Shown in pieces: positions 15,471 to 22,524 of a stretch of DNA of 27,712 nucleotides. The position numbers and the translations under genes are program-made. The stretch spans positions 1 through 27,712 of IMG/VR virus record IMGVR_UViG_3300034105_002770; one strand, written 5' to 3'. Every line of letters begins with the position of its first letter. The first letter of the stretch is position 1. The notes under the pieces were generated by a model. The model was given only the letters and a program-made list of their open reading frames with translations, had not been told where the DNA came from and ran no database searches. This stretch comes from a virus.

Positions 15471-15853
15471 GCAACCCATTTGATTATGTTAATGCTATTC
15501 TTCAAAACAAGAAGCAGATTATTGTTGATGAATTGACAGAGAAGGACTATGTTCCTTTCATTGTCAATCGGTCGTTATCTTATCATTCCGACTGTGTAAT
15601 GTATGCAAATGAAGTCAACCGCAGGCATTTCCTTGATAAAAAGATGCAGAATGATTTCCTTATAAATACAATTAGACCTCAGAAGAGGAAGTTTTCTAAG
15701 TGGATTAAGACTGAAAAGAGTGATGATATAGAATGCTTAAAATTATTTTATGGATTCTCTGAAATTAAAGCTCGAGAAGTTTTGAATCTCCTTAGTGACG
15801 AAGATATCAGAAAAATAAAAGAAATGACCGATATCGGTGGATTAAGGAAATGA
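15467..15853 (+). CDS. 62: Clamp loader small subunit gp62
   Basis: 128 residues, much shorter than T4 gp62 (187) but of the size seen in marine T4-like phages. It joins the gp44 tetramer to complete the loader. Family features: N-P-F-D-Y-V start, D-E-L-T-E-K-D-Y-x-P-F-I-V-N-R-S-L-S-Y, ANEVNRRHFLDKKMQ, INTIRPQKRKFSKW, and a C-terminal helix pair ending at LLSDEDIRKIKE. Position just before regA also fits, since T4 has regA-62-44 in one cluster. ATGA overlap with the DUF4338 gene. A TATAAATA sequence at 15661 is inside the coding frame and probably fortuitous. Confidence 0.9.
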   Translation: MSNPFDYVNAILQNKKQIIVDELTEKDYVPFIVNRSLSYHSDCVMYANEVNRRHFLDKKMQNDFLINTIRPQKRKFSKWIKTEKSDDIECLKLFYGFSEIKAREVLNLLSDEDIRKIKEMTDIGGLRK

Positions 15854-15854
15854 A

Positions 15855-16259
15855 ATGTATGATTTATCGAATTTTGTTGAGATAAAACTTATCGAACAAG
15901 ATGACTTTTTGAAGGTGAAAGAAACTCTTACTAGAATAGGAGTCTCTTCTCGTAAAGAACGAATTTTGTACCAGTCCTGTCACATTTTACATAAACAAGG
16001 ACATTACTACCTGGTACATTTCAAAGAGATGTTTGCATTAGATGGTAAACCATCCAACATTTCAGAGAATGATATACAGAGAAGAAATGCTATTGCAACT
16101 TTATTGCAAGAATGGGGATTGTTAGAGATACTTAATCCTCTGATCATGTTAAATAATATAGCTCCTATACACCAAATTAAGATCATATCTTATAAAGAAA
16201 AAGATGAATGGGAGTTAGTAAGTAAATACAATATGGGAAAAAAGAAAGATACTTATTAA
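15855..16259 (+). CDS. regA: Translational repressor RegA
   Basis: 134 residues (T4 RegA: 122). RNA-binding protein that represses many early phage mRNAs by covering their start regions, including clamp and loader genes. Nearly identical segments to T4 are visible: DFLKVKETLTRIG, LYQSCHILHKQGHYYLVHFK followed by EMFALDG, RRNAIATLLQEWGLLEI, and ISYKEKDEWELV-KY. An N-terminal extension of about 8 residues and a short basic tail are additional. It starts 1 base after gene 62. Targets here cannot be listed from sequence alone. Confidence 0.96.
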   Translation: MYDLSNFVEIKLIEQDDFLKVKETLTRIGVSSRKERILYQSCHILHKQGHYYLVHFKEMFALDGKPSNISENDIQRRNAIATLLQEWGLLEILNPLIMLNNIAPIHQIKIISYKEKDEWELVSKYNMGKKKDTY

Positions 16260-16274
16260 TTCTGGATAATTCAT

Positions 16275-16442
16275 ATGAAACTTTTACAATTGCGAAATGT
16301 CTATACAGGAGAAGTTGTTGTTTGTGAGGATATCAATAATGTGGTTGAAGGAAACGGAATAAGTTTCATCACAGTTTTTAGAGAAGAATATCCACACCGA
16401 ACATTTTTGGTAAATAGAGAAGCGTTCAAGGTTTTACCTTAA
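16275..16442 (+). CDS. 55-residue conserved-looking small protein
   Basis: ATG at 16275, TAA at 16440-16442. Protein begins MKLLQLRNVYTGEVVVCEDI and ends with a FREEYPHRTFLVNREAFKVL segment. It looks like a small beta-rich domain: strand, T-G-E turn, strand, then R-T-F-L-V-N strand and helix. Codon use and sense-strand character fit neighbouring genes, and it fills the gap after regA (15 bases). Upstream sequence has no strong ribosome-binding site (GGATAA at 16263-16268 is the best). Function unknown; similar short proteins seem familiar from marine T4-like phages but I cannot name a family. Confidence 0.65.
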   Translation: MKLLQLRNVYTGEVVVCEDINNVVEGNGISFITVFREEYPHRTFLVNREAFKVLP

Positions 16443-16444
16443 CG

Positions 16445-16462
16445 CTAAGGTGTCCACCTTAG
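16445..16462 (+). other. Stable hairpin just after the regA operon
   Basis: CTAAGGTG (16445-16452) and CACCTTAG (16455-16462) form a near-perfect hairpin 2 bases after the stop of the 55-residue protein gene. No T run follows, so it is not a classic terminator; it may be a 3'-end protector or processing site, or the first part of the hsp20 leader. Confidence 0.6.
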
Positions 16463-16465
16463 GAT

Positions 16466-16570
16466 CCGTTCTGTTGCTACGGTAAAAGGCGTCCGAGAAA
16501 TTTCACTGGCATTCGTTAATTGCCGCTGGATAAAGTAACCAGCATTCTACGCCTAATGGGTAGAAATTTT
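16466..16570 (+). promoter_or_regulatory. Structured RNA leader before hsp20, possible pseudoknot
   Basis: Pairings seen: CCGT/ACGG hairpin (16466-16469, 16479-16482); a 6-bp closing stem AGGCGT (16487-16492) with ACGCCT (16549-16554); inside it GGCA/TGCC (16508-16511, 16521-16524) and GCTGG/CCAGC (16525-16529, 16539-16543), each with 9-base loops; and GAAATTTC (16497-16504), which can pair across the closing stem with GAAATTTT (16563-16570) to make a pseudoknot. No sigma-70 promoter is seen nearby. Compensatory evidence is not available from one sequence. Confidence 0.45.
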
Positions 16571-16595
16571 AACTCGCTTAACAAGGAGCATTAGC

Positions 16596-17036
16596 ATGTC
16601 TTTAACTTTTAGAAGTCCAAACTTTATTGGTTTTGATCGTCTCTTAGATACATTTGATACGATTGCCAATACACATAGTACAACTTTCCCACACCACAAT
16701 ATTGTCCGAGAAGGAAATAAGTATACAGTAGAACTTGCTGTTGCTGGATTTTCTGATAAGGATATTGATATCGAGGTTGAGAAGAATGTACTTCACATCA
16801 GAGGTATTATACCGAAGCAAGAATCTAACGATAAGGTGGAGTATTTGCATAGAGGTATAGCCAACCGATCATTTCATAAATTAGTACAGTTATATGATAC
16901 CATTGAAGTGACTGGTGCCGACTTGAATAACGGTATACTTACCGTAAATCTTGAGAACATTATTCCAGAAGAAAAGAAGGCAAAAAAGATTCCTTTGGGT
17001 AGTGTAGGTAATAAACAACAATTATTGAATGAGTAA
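16596..17036 (+). CDS. hsp20: Small heat-shock protein Hsp20
   Basis: 146 residues. ATP-independent chaperone of the alpha-crystallin family that holds unfolding proteins; Hsp20 is a core gene of T4-like cyanophages. The alpha-crystallin domain spans about 33-125: NIVREGNKYTVELAVAGFSD, then IDIEVEKNVLHIRG, and GILTVNLE near the end. The usual A-G-x-x-x-x-D-I-x-I-E-V signature is intact. The C-terminal K-K-I-P-L gives an I-x-I/V-like tail motif (K-I-P-L) for oligomer contacts. AAGGAG (16583-16588) is 7 bases before the ATG, a strong site, and the leader is structured. A separate promoter follows the gene. Confidence 0.95.
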   Translation: MSLTFRSPNFIGFDRLLDTFDTIANTHSTTFPHHNIVREGNKYTVELAVAGFSDKDIDIEVEKNVLHIRGIIPKQESNDKVEYLHRGIANRSFHKLVQLYDTIEVTGADLNNGILTVNLENIIPEEKKAKKIPLGSVGNKQQLLNE

Positions 17037-17046
17037 TATTTAATAG

Positions 17047-17075
17047 TTGACCTTCGGTGTTTTTTATGTTATAAT
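17047..17075 (+). promoter_or_regulatory. Sigma-70 promoter for 17099-19313 operon
   Basis: TTGACC (17047-17052), 17-base spacer ending TGT, TATAAT (17070-17075). Predicted start near 17082; GGAG at 17090-17093 precedes the ATG at 17099. Confidence 0.85.
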
Positions 17076-17098
17076 GTATTATTGATTATGGAGTTGTT

Positions 17099-17974
17099 AT
17101 GAGAGTAGCTGTTGCATCAGATTTGCATCTTGAATTTGGTAACATTGAACTAAAAAACACCGAAAATGCTGACGTTCTAATTCTGTCTGGCGACATTTGT
17201 GTTGCTAGTAAATTTTCCAATAAACCTGAATACTTAAAGTTTTTTGAACAAGTCTGTTCAGAATTCAAAGAGGTATTGTATGTTATGGGAAATCACGAAC
17301 ACTATGATGGTGACTTTGCAACAAGCAAAGACATTCTACAAGAACACCTCTCACACCTTAATAATTTACACCTTCTAGAAAAGGAAACTTTTCAGTTAGA
17401 AGAGTATACTTTTGTGGGTGGAACTCTGTGGACTGATATGAATAATGAGGATCAGTTTACCATGTATCATGTTGGTCGTTCAATGAATGACTTCCGTTGC
17501 ATTGAAAACTCCAATAAAGTATTGACTCGTAAAGTACCAATCTATGAAAAAGGTGAAGACGGGAAATATGTTATTGGTGAGAATGGTTCACTGGTTCAGA
17601 TTGGTGAAAAATTCAAGGAATATACTGCAACTTTAACCACGGAAGATGTGGTCGAAGATCATAAGAAATTTCTAAAGTATTTAAAAACTGTTCTGAAGAA
17701 AGATCGTAAATTTATTGTTGTCGGCCATCACGCACCATCCAAATTGTCTACACACCCACGTTATCAGAATGATACTCTAATGAATGGTGGTTACAGTTCT
17801 TCATTAGACTTTTTTATTGAAGATCATCCTGAAATTGTTTTGTGGACACACGGACATACTCACGAAACATTTGATTACAATATCGGCCCAACCAGAATTT
17901 TTTGTAACCCACGTGGTTATGTTAACTATGAAAATCGTGCTGAGGAATTTCAATTGAGGTTTATTGACGTATGA
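17099..17974 (+). CDS. Calcineurin-like metallophosphoesterase
   Basis: 291 residues. Dinuclear-metal phosphoesterase with all ligand motifs: D8-L-H10, G-D at 31-32, GNHE at 64-67, GHHAPS near 204-209, and T-H-G-H-T-H near 249-254. This set marks an active enzyme, but the substrate (nucleotide, protein phosphate or RNA) is not evident. It is distinct from gp47, which uses GNHD and has a different C-terminal region. First gene of an operon with a consensus promoter; joined by ATGA overlap to dCMP deaminase, hinting at nucleotide metabolism. Confidence 0.92.
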   Translation: MRVAVASDLHLEFGNIELKNTENADVLILSGDICVASKFSNKPEYLKFFEQVCSEFKEVLYVMGNHEHYDGDFATSKDILQEHLSHLNNLHLLEKETFQLEEYTFVGGTLWTDMNNEDQFTMYHVGRSMNDFRCIENSNKVLTRKVPIYEKGEDGKYVIGENGSLVQIGEKFKEYTATLTTEDVVEDHKKFLKYLKTVLKKDRKFIVVGHHAPSKLSTHPRYQNDTLMNGGYSSSLDFFIEDHPEIVLWTHGHTHETFDYNIGPTRIFCNPRGYVNYENRAEEFQLRFIDV

Positions 17975-18387
17975 AAAAGAAATATATCGAAGCACACATG
18001 AAGGCAGCTGAAGTCTATTCACAATTATCTTCAGCTGTTCGATTAAAAGTTGGTTGTGTTGTAGTAAAAGACAACACCATCATTGGTATTGGATACAATG
18101 GTATGCCAAGTGGTTGGACAAATATATGTGAAGATGAGTTAGGTAACGGTGAAAACAAAACCAAACCTGAGGTTTTACATTCTGAAACAAATGCAATTGC
18201 TAAAATTGCTCGTAGCACCAATTCGAGTGAAGGTGCTGCATTGTTTGTTACTCATGCGCCGTGTTTAGATTGTGCAAAAATTATTCATCAAGCCGGTATT
18301 AATTCTGTTTACTATCGAAATACCTATCGTTCAACCGATGGTGTTGAGTTTTTACAGAGGTGTGGTATAAATGTCGAAAATGTATGA
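17971..18387 (+). CDS. cd: dCMP deaminase
   Basis: 138 residues. Zinc enzyme converting dCMP to dUMP, feeding dTMP synthesis. Catalytic H70-S-E72 (the HxE motif) and the zinc motif P-C98-L-D-C101 are both intact, with GYNGMP and the usual C-terminal Y-Y-R strand. Shorter than T4 Cd (193), lacking most of the insertion that binds extra zinc; allosteric control by dCTP/dTTP cannot be judged. ATGA overlap with the phosphoesterase gene; the next gene begins within its last 17 bases. Confidence 0.93.
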   Translation: MKKKYIEAHMKAAEVYSQLSSAVRLKVGCVVVKDNTIIGIGYNGMPSGWTNICEDELGNGENKTKPEVLHSETNAIAKIARSTNSSEGAALFVTHAPCLDCAKIIHQAGINSVYYRNTYRSTDGVEFLQRCGINVENV

Positions 18388-18547
18388 TGCTAAAGTTTTA
18401 GAAATCTGTGATAATGGTGATGCTATTGTAGAATTACCAGAAGAACTCATGAAGAAACTTGGTTGGAAAGTGGGTGATAAACTAGACTATCGAATGGAAG
18501 ATGGTTCAGTTTATATTACAAATTTATCATTGAAGGAAAAAAAGTAA
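18371..18547 (+). CDS. AbrB/MazE-like swapped-hairpin DNA-binding protein
   Basis: 58 residues from the ATG at 18371, with GAGG at 18357-18360. It overlaps the end of the dCMP deaminase gene by 17 bases and the next gene by one base (TAATG). Sequence pattern: a strand KVLEICDNGDAIVELPEEL, then MKKLGWKVGDKLDY, then a strand D-G-S-V-Y-I-T-N. This is the classic looped-hinge AbrB/SpoVT layout (beta, P-x-E-L, L-G-W-x-x-G-D, closing strand). No toxin gene is adjacent, so it is more likely a transcription regulator than an antitoxin. Confidence 0.8.
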   Translation: MSKMYDAKVLEICDNGDAIVELPEELMKKLGWKVGDKLDYRMEDGSVYITNLSLKEKK

Positions 18548-18963
18548 TGTTAGAATGTATGGTTATAGGTGATAGTATTGCTGTTGGAACTCATCAGTTT
18601 TACCAAGAATGTAAACTTGTCGGTAGAGGTGGCATCAACACATGGCAGTTCAATAAGATGTACAAACAATCTTATTATGCTGAAACTGTAATTATTAGTC
18701 TTGGGTCAAACGACCATAAGTATATTAAAACTTATGATGAGATGTTTGAGATGCGTCAAAGAGTTGGGGCTAAAAGAGTTTTTTGGATTCTACCTGCTGG
18801 TAATCTAAAAGCAAGTGAAGTGCCCATCGAAAATGTTCAGAAAATTGTGAAAGAATTGGCTGAGTATTATGGCGATACGGTGCTTCCAATCAATGGACTA
18901 CAAAAAGATGGTATTCATCCATCTTGGTCTGGTTATAAAGATATTGTACAGAGGACAAAATAA
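18547..18963 (+). CDS. SGNH/GDSL-type hydrolase-like protein
   Basis: 138 residues, short for the family. Block I VIGDSIAVG with the putative nucleophile S10, block II glycine in GRGG (26-29), block III LGSND (52-56), and block V D121-G-I-H124 supply the Ser, Gly, Asn and His positions of SGNH esterases. Activity could be ester removal from sugars or lipids at the host surface; the substrate is unknown. Its location inside a nucleotide-metabolism operon (TAATG overlaps on both sides) is unexpected. Motif order is clear; function is inferred. Confidence 0.8.
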   Translation: MLECMVIGDSIAVGTHQFYQECKLVGRGGINTWQFNKMYKQSYYAETVIISLGSNDHKYIKTYDEMFEMRQRVGAKRVFWILPAGNLKASEVPIENVQKIVKELAEYYGDTVLPINGLQKDGIHPSWSGYKDIVQRTK

Positions 18964-19313
18964 TGAATATGTATAATGATGTTGTGAAATTTATTGAGGC
19001 CTGTGATCAAAAACCTTCAAGTGAGACTAATGAATTATATTCTAGGTTGATCAATGAGGAGTTTACAGAATTCTGTTTAGCTAAAGCTCAAGAGGATGAA
19101 GTAGAACAACTTGATGCTTGCATGGACATGATTTGGGTTATTCTAGGTTTTTGCCACATGAAAGGTTTTAATGTTGCTGGAGCATGGAATGAAGTATCTA
19201 AATCCAACCTGTGTAAGATTGATTCGAAAACAGGTAAAGTAATCAAGAGACATGACGGTAAGATTCTAAAACCGGAAGGTTGGTTGCCTCCAGACCTATC
19301 AAAATTTATTTAA
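18963..19313 (+). CDS. MazG-like nucleotide pyrophosphohydrolase
   Basis: 116 residues. All-alpha NTP-PPase type. The metal-binding helix pair is visible as EEFTEFCLA (E-E-x-x-E) and LDACMDMIWVILGF (E/D-x-x-D), followed by AWNEVSKSNLCKI and a K-V-I-K-R-H-D-G-K-I-L-K-P-E-G-W tail usual for phage members. Likely hydrolyses dNTPs or, as proposed for cyanophage MazG, affects (p)ppGpp or dGTP/dCTP levels; the substrate cannot be read. Last gene of the operon beginning at 17099. Confidence 0.88.
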   Translation: MNMYNDVVKFIEACDQKPSSETNELYSRLINEEFTEFCLAKAQEDEVEQLDACMDMIWVILGFCHMKGFNVAGAWNEVSKSNLCKIDSKTGKVIKRHDGKILKPEGWLPPDLSKFI

Positions 19314-19327
19314 GGTAAACAGTAACA

Positions 19328-19352
19328 AAGTCCTTGCATAATAACAGGACTT
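19328..19352. repeat. Inverted repeat across promoter -35 region
   Basis: AAGTCCT (19328-19334) and AGGACTT (19346-19352), 7 perfect pairs with an 11-base gap. It straddles the -35 box (19334-19339) and spacer of the promoter for the polymerase operon, as an operator would. Without a T run it is unlikely to be a terminator. Confidence 0.5.
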
Positions 19353-19362
19353 ATGTTATAAT
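19334..19362 (+). promoter_or_regulatory. Promoter for DNA polymerase operon
   Basis: TTGCAT (19334-19339), 17-base spacer ending TGT (extended -10), TATAAT (19357-19362). Predicted start near 19369, 23 bases before the ATG at 19392. Confidence 0.7.
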
Positions 19363-19391
19363 TATTATTATATGTTAACTTGTGAGAAAAA

Positions 19392-19616
19392 ATGAACACA
19401 CAAAAAATTGCAAAGCAAATCGCCATTTCCCTTGGTTTGCATAGGTCATATGATTATGACTTGTTTTTACGGGAATATGACAACATGGTCGAGGTTGTAG
19501 GACTCGTAGACGATCCAACATACAATATCAACGACTTCAGAGGTCGTGAGATGTTGTTTCCTAAAAAATGGGTCACATTGAGTGTGCTTGATTCAAATTA
19601 TGAGGTGAAAGTATGA
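19392..19616 (+). CDS. Small protein, unknown
   Basis: 74 residues, not recognised. The N-terminal helix QKIAKQIAISLGLHRSYDYD is followed by a mixed segment ending in a LFPKKWVTLSVLDSNYEVKV beta region. No membrane segment. Weak ribosome-binding site (GTGAGAAAA before the ATG). First gene after the promoter at 19334-19362 and overlapping the next gene by ATGA, so it belongs to the polymerase operon. Confidence 0.72.
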   Translation: MNTQKIAKQIAISLGLHRSYDYDLFLREYDNMVEVVGLVDDPTYNINDFRGREMLFPKKWVTLSVLDSNYEVKV

Positions 19617-19918
19617 GTTTAAAGTTGGTAACATTTAAGACCAACCACACAATTCTTGGAAGTGTGGAAGAAGTTCTTGGTCAACTTATTGTTAAGAAGC
19701 CTGTTCAAGTGGTGTCTGTTCCTCCCACAGCACAAAATCCTCAAGGTGGAATTGCATTCTCACCTTTTGTTGAGTATGCTCAAGAATTCGAAACAGGATT
19801 TAAAATCGATCCGAAAGATGTTCTCATGGTAAGTACTCCCGTCACAGAATTGGAAAATCAATACAATCATGTATTCGGATCAGGAATTCAAATCGCATCA
19901 ACTTTACCGAAGCTTTAA
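19613..19918 (+). CDS. Second Sm-like phage protein, putative
   Basis: 101 residues. KLVTFKTNHTILGSVEEVLG, IVKKPVQVV, then IAFSPFVEYA and a final strand near DVLMVSTPVTELENQY give the same strand order as the protein at 1379-1810 (LNSGEDVIAQ, VEPMTILF, FMMMSPWLPL, VLTMFKP, ending in Y). Both look like Sm/LSm-type small beta barrels without the long acidic tail in this case. Overlaps gene 43 by one base (TAATG). A role in RNA handling or as a polymerase-operon regulator is inference only. Confidence 0.75.
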   Translation: MSLKLVTFKTNHTILGSVEEVLGQLIVKKPVQVVSVPPTAQNPQGGIAFSPFVEYAQEFETGFKIDPKDVLMVSTPVTELENQYNHVFGSGIQIASTLPKL

Positions 19919-22452
19919 TGGAAAACTTCTATACTAATGTTTTATGTGTCGGCAGTAACATTCTATACCGTGGCGTAAAGAACGGTCGTAGAGTGAAGTT
20001 GAAGATTGGGTATAAACCCAGTCTGTTTATACCTGCAAAGAAACAGACTGAATTCACGACATTACAAGGAGAGTATCTTGAACGAAAAACTTTCGAGACG
20101 ATCCGAGAGGCTCGGGATTTTGTTAAGCGGTACGAAGAGGTTGGCAACTTCAAAATCTTTGGTAACAACAAGTATGAATACGCCTTTATTGCTGATCAGC
20201 AAAAAGGAATGGTCGAATATGACCAAGAAAAAATCTCAATTGCAGTAATCGATATCGAGGTAGGATCAGAAAATGGATTTCCAGACCCTTATTTGGCAAA
20301 TGAGCCAATCACGGCTGTTTGTATACGTTATGTCAATGGCAGAACAATTGTCTATGGTTGTGGCGATTATATTAATAAAGATGAACACGTAACCTACATC
20401 AAGTGTAAAGATGAGTGGTCATTATGTAAAAAGTTCCTTGAAGATTGGTCTGAAAACTGTCCTGATATTCTAACTGGCTGGAACATAAAGTTCTTTGATA
20501 TTCCATATTTGTATAATCGTTTCATGAAAATTCTTGGTGAAGACGATGCCAAGAAACTCAGTCCTTGGGGTCTGATCAATGAGCGAAAAGTTTTTGCAAT
20601 GAATCGTGAGAATATCGCATATGAACTTCTAGGTGTTGCTACTTGGGACTATATCGAACTGTACCGATGGTATGCACCAGGTGGAAAATCACAAGAATCG
20701 TATCGTCTTGATGCAATCGCTAGCGTAGAAGTTGGTGATAATAAACTTTCATATGATGAGTATGATAGTCTTCATGAATTGTATCGATTAAATTACCAAA
20801 AGTTTATTGAGTATAACATCAAAGACGTTGATTTGATTTTACGCCTTGAAGATAAACTCAAATTGATCGAAATGGGATTAACTCTTGCTTATGATACAAA
20901 GTGTAACTATGAAGATATCTTTGCACAGACTCGCATGTGGGATGCACTAATCTATAATAATCTTCTTGAAAAGAATATTGTTGTTCCTCCTAAAACTCAC
21001 AGTCAGAAGAGTGAACGTTTCGAGGGTGCTTATGTAAAAGATCCTCAGATTGGTATGCATCATTGGGTTGCCAGCTTTGACTTAGATTCTTTGTATCCGC
21101 ATTTGATGATGCAATACAATATTTCTCCAGAAACTCTGGTTAATCCTGAAGATTATACTCCACTAATGAGAAGTATCATTTCATCTGGTGTCTCTGTTGA
21201 TAAATTACTCGACAAGAAACTTGATCTATCAGGTTTGAAAGATGTGACGTTGACACCGAATGGCCAGTTTTTCCGAACTGACAAACAAGGTTTTTTGCCT
21301 AAGATGTTGGAAGAAATGTATGAAGACCGCAAGAAATTTAAGAAACTTATGCTCAAGGCTAAACAGGATTATGAGAATGAAACTGACGAGTCTAAAAAGT
21401 ATGAGATTGAAAAACGCATTTCTAGATATGATAATCTACAACTCGCAAAGAAAGTAGGTCTTAACTCTGCTTACGGTGCAATGGGTTCTCAGTATTTCCG
21501 TTTCTATGATTTGCGTCAAGCGATTGCTGTCACTACTGCTGGTCAATTATCAATTCGTTGGATTGAAAAGAAACTAAATCAGTACATGAATAATATTCTT
21601 AAGACCGATGATGATTATGTTATCGCTTCAGATACAGATTCTATTTACATGAGACTTGGTCCTTTGGTTGATAAAGTATGCGGTTCATCTTTGCCTGCCA
21701 ATAAAGTAATCGAATTTATGGATAAAGTCTGTGAAGATAAACTTCAACCATACATCGATACAAGTTATCAAGAATTGGCAAAGTATGTTAATGCCTTTAG
21801 TCAGAAGATGCGTATGAAGCGAGAAGGTCTTTCCGATAAAGGAATCTGGACAGCTAAGAAGAGATACATTCTTAATGTATATAATAACGAAGGTGTGCAG
21901 TATAATGAACCTCACCTTAAAGTGATGGGTCTTGAAATGGTTAAGTCTTCAACACCATCAGCTATTCGTGCCAAGATGTATGAAACAATCAAGTTGTTGA
22001 TTACAGGCACGGAATCGGATGTACAGGATTTTATTGAGAAATTTAGAGAAGAGTTTAAGAGTCTTCCGCCAGAAGAGATTTCTTTTCCAAGAGGTGTCAA
22101 TGGTCTGAAGGAGTATTCTGATTCGAATTCTCTGTACAAGAAAGGCACACCTATACACGTTAAGGGTGCTCTACTTTATAATCATTACTTAAAACAGATG
22201 AAACTTGAGAAAAAGTATCCTCTGATACAAGAAGGTGAGAAGTTGAAGTTTACTTATCTGAAACAACCTAATCCTTTTAAAGATACGGTCATTTCATATC
22301 CAGGCAGATTACCAGCAGAATTTCAACTTGTAAGTTATGTAAATTATGATATGCAGTTTGATAAGGCATATTTGGATCCTGTCAAGATCATTTTAGATTG
22401 TATTGGCTGGAGTCCTGTCAAGGTAAACTCGTTAGAAAGTTTCTTCGGATGA
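19918..22452 (+). CDS. 43: Family B DNA polymerase gp43
   Basis: 844 residues (T4: 898). Replicative polymerase with 3'-5' exonuclease. Exo I D112-I-E114 (the same numbers as T4), Exo II GWNIKFFDIPYLYN (D194), Exo III Y299-N-I-K-D303; polymerase motif A DLDSLYP (388-394), motif B KKVGLNSAYGAMG (511-523), motif C SDTDS (571-575). All catalytic acids are present, so both activities are predicted to be intact. The C-terminus ends in LESFFG, fitting a clamp-binding peptide for gp45. It starts in a TAATG overlap with the Sm-like gene. Confidence 0.97.
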   Translation: MENFYTNVLCVGSNILYRGVKNGRRVKLKIGYKPSLFIPAKKQTEFTTLQGEYLERKTFETIREARDFVKRYEEVGNFKIFGNNKYEYAFIADQQKGMVEYDQEKISIAVIDIEVGSENGFPDPYLANEPITAVCIRYVNGRTIVYGCGDYINKDEHVTYIKCKDEWSLCKKFLEDWSENCPDILTGWNIKFFDIPYLYNRFMKILGEDDAKKLSPWGLINERKVFAMNRENIAYELLGVATWDYIELYRWYAPGGKSQESYRLDAIASVEVGDNKLSYDEYDSLHELYRLNYQKFIEYNIKDVDLILRLEDKLKLIEMGLTLAYDTKCNYEDIFAQTRMWDALIYNNLLEKNIVVPPKTHSQKSERFEGAYVKDPQIGMHHWVASFDLDSLYPHLMMQYNISPETLVNPEDYTPLMRSIISSGVSVDKLLDKKLDLSGLKDVTLTPNGQFFRTDKQGFLPKMLEEMYEDRKKFKKLMLKAKQDYENETDESKKYEIEKRISRYDNLQLAKKVGLNSAYGAMGSQYFRFYDLRQAIAVTTAGQLSIRWIEKKLNQYMNNILKTDDDYVIASDTDSIYMRLGPLVDKVCGSSLPANKVIEFMDKVCEDKLQPYIDTSYQELAKYVNAFSQKMRMKREGLSDKGIWTAKKRYILNVYNNEGVQYNEPHLKVMGLEMVKSSTPSAIRAKMYETIKLLITGTESDVQDFIEKFREEFKSLPPEEISFPRGVNGLKEYSDSNSLYKKGTPIHVKGALLYNHYLKQMKLEKKYPLIQEGEKLKFTYLKQPNPFKDTVISYPGRLPAEFQLVSYVNYDMQFDKAYLDPVKIILDCIGWSPVKVNSLESFFG

Positions 22453-22462
22453 TATAAAGTTG

Positions 22463-22470
22463 TATAAATA
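22463..22470 (+). promoter_or_regulatory. T4-type late promoter box before uvsX
   Basis: Exact TATAAATA, the gp55-dependent late consensus. Transcription would begin near 22476, at the foot of the hairpin 22476-22496. Lies in the 72-base gap between gene 43 and uvsX. Confidence 0.7.
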
Positions 22471-22475
22471 AAATT

Positions 22476-22496
22476 AAGAGGGGTAGTCACCCTCTT
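22476..22496 (+). other. Leader hairpin of uvsX
   Basis: AAGAGGG (22476-22482) with CCCTCTT (22490-22496), 7 bp and a 7-base loop. It would be the extreme 5' end of a late transcript and could protect it from 5'-end-dependent decay, or act as a weak terminator/attenuator of gene 43 transcripts (only TTT follows). An AAAGGAAA site remains open downstream. Confidence 0.6.
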
Positions 22497-22524
22497 TAAA
22501 ACAATCAACACACAAAGGAAAATT

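Noticed and set aside
15661-15668. TATAAATA late-promoter box inside gene 62
   Set aside because: It encodes conserved residues of gp62 (the INTIRP segment) and no late-type gene follows closely; regA is an early gene. Probably chance.
16487-16554. tRNA-like reading of the hsp20 leader (GGCGT...ACGCC ends)
   Set aside because: No T-arm consensus, no anticodon arm of proper length and no CCA; it fits a junction leader better.
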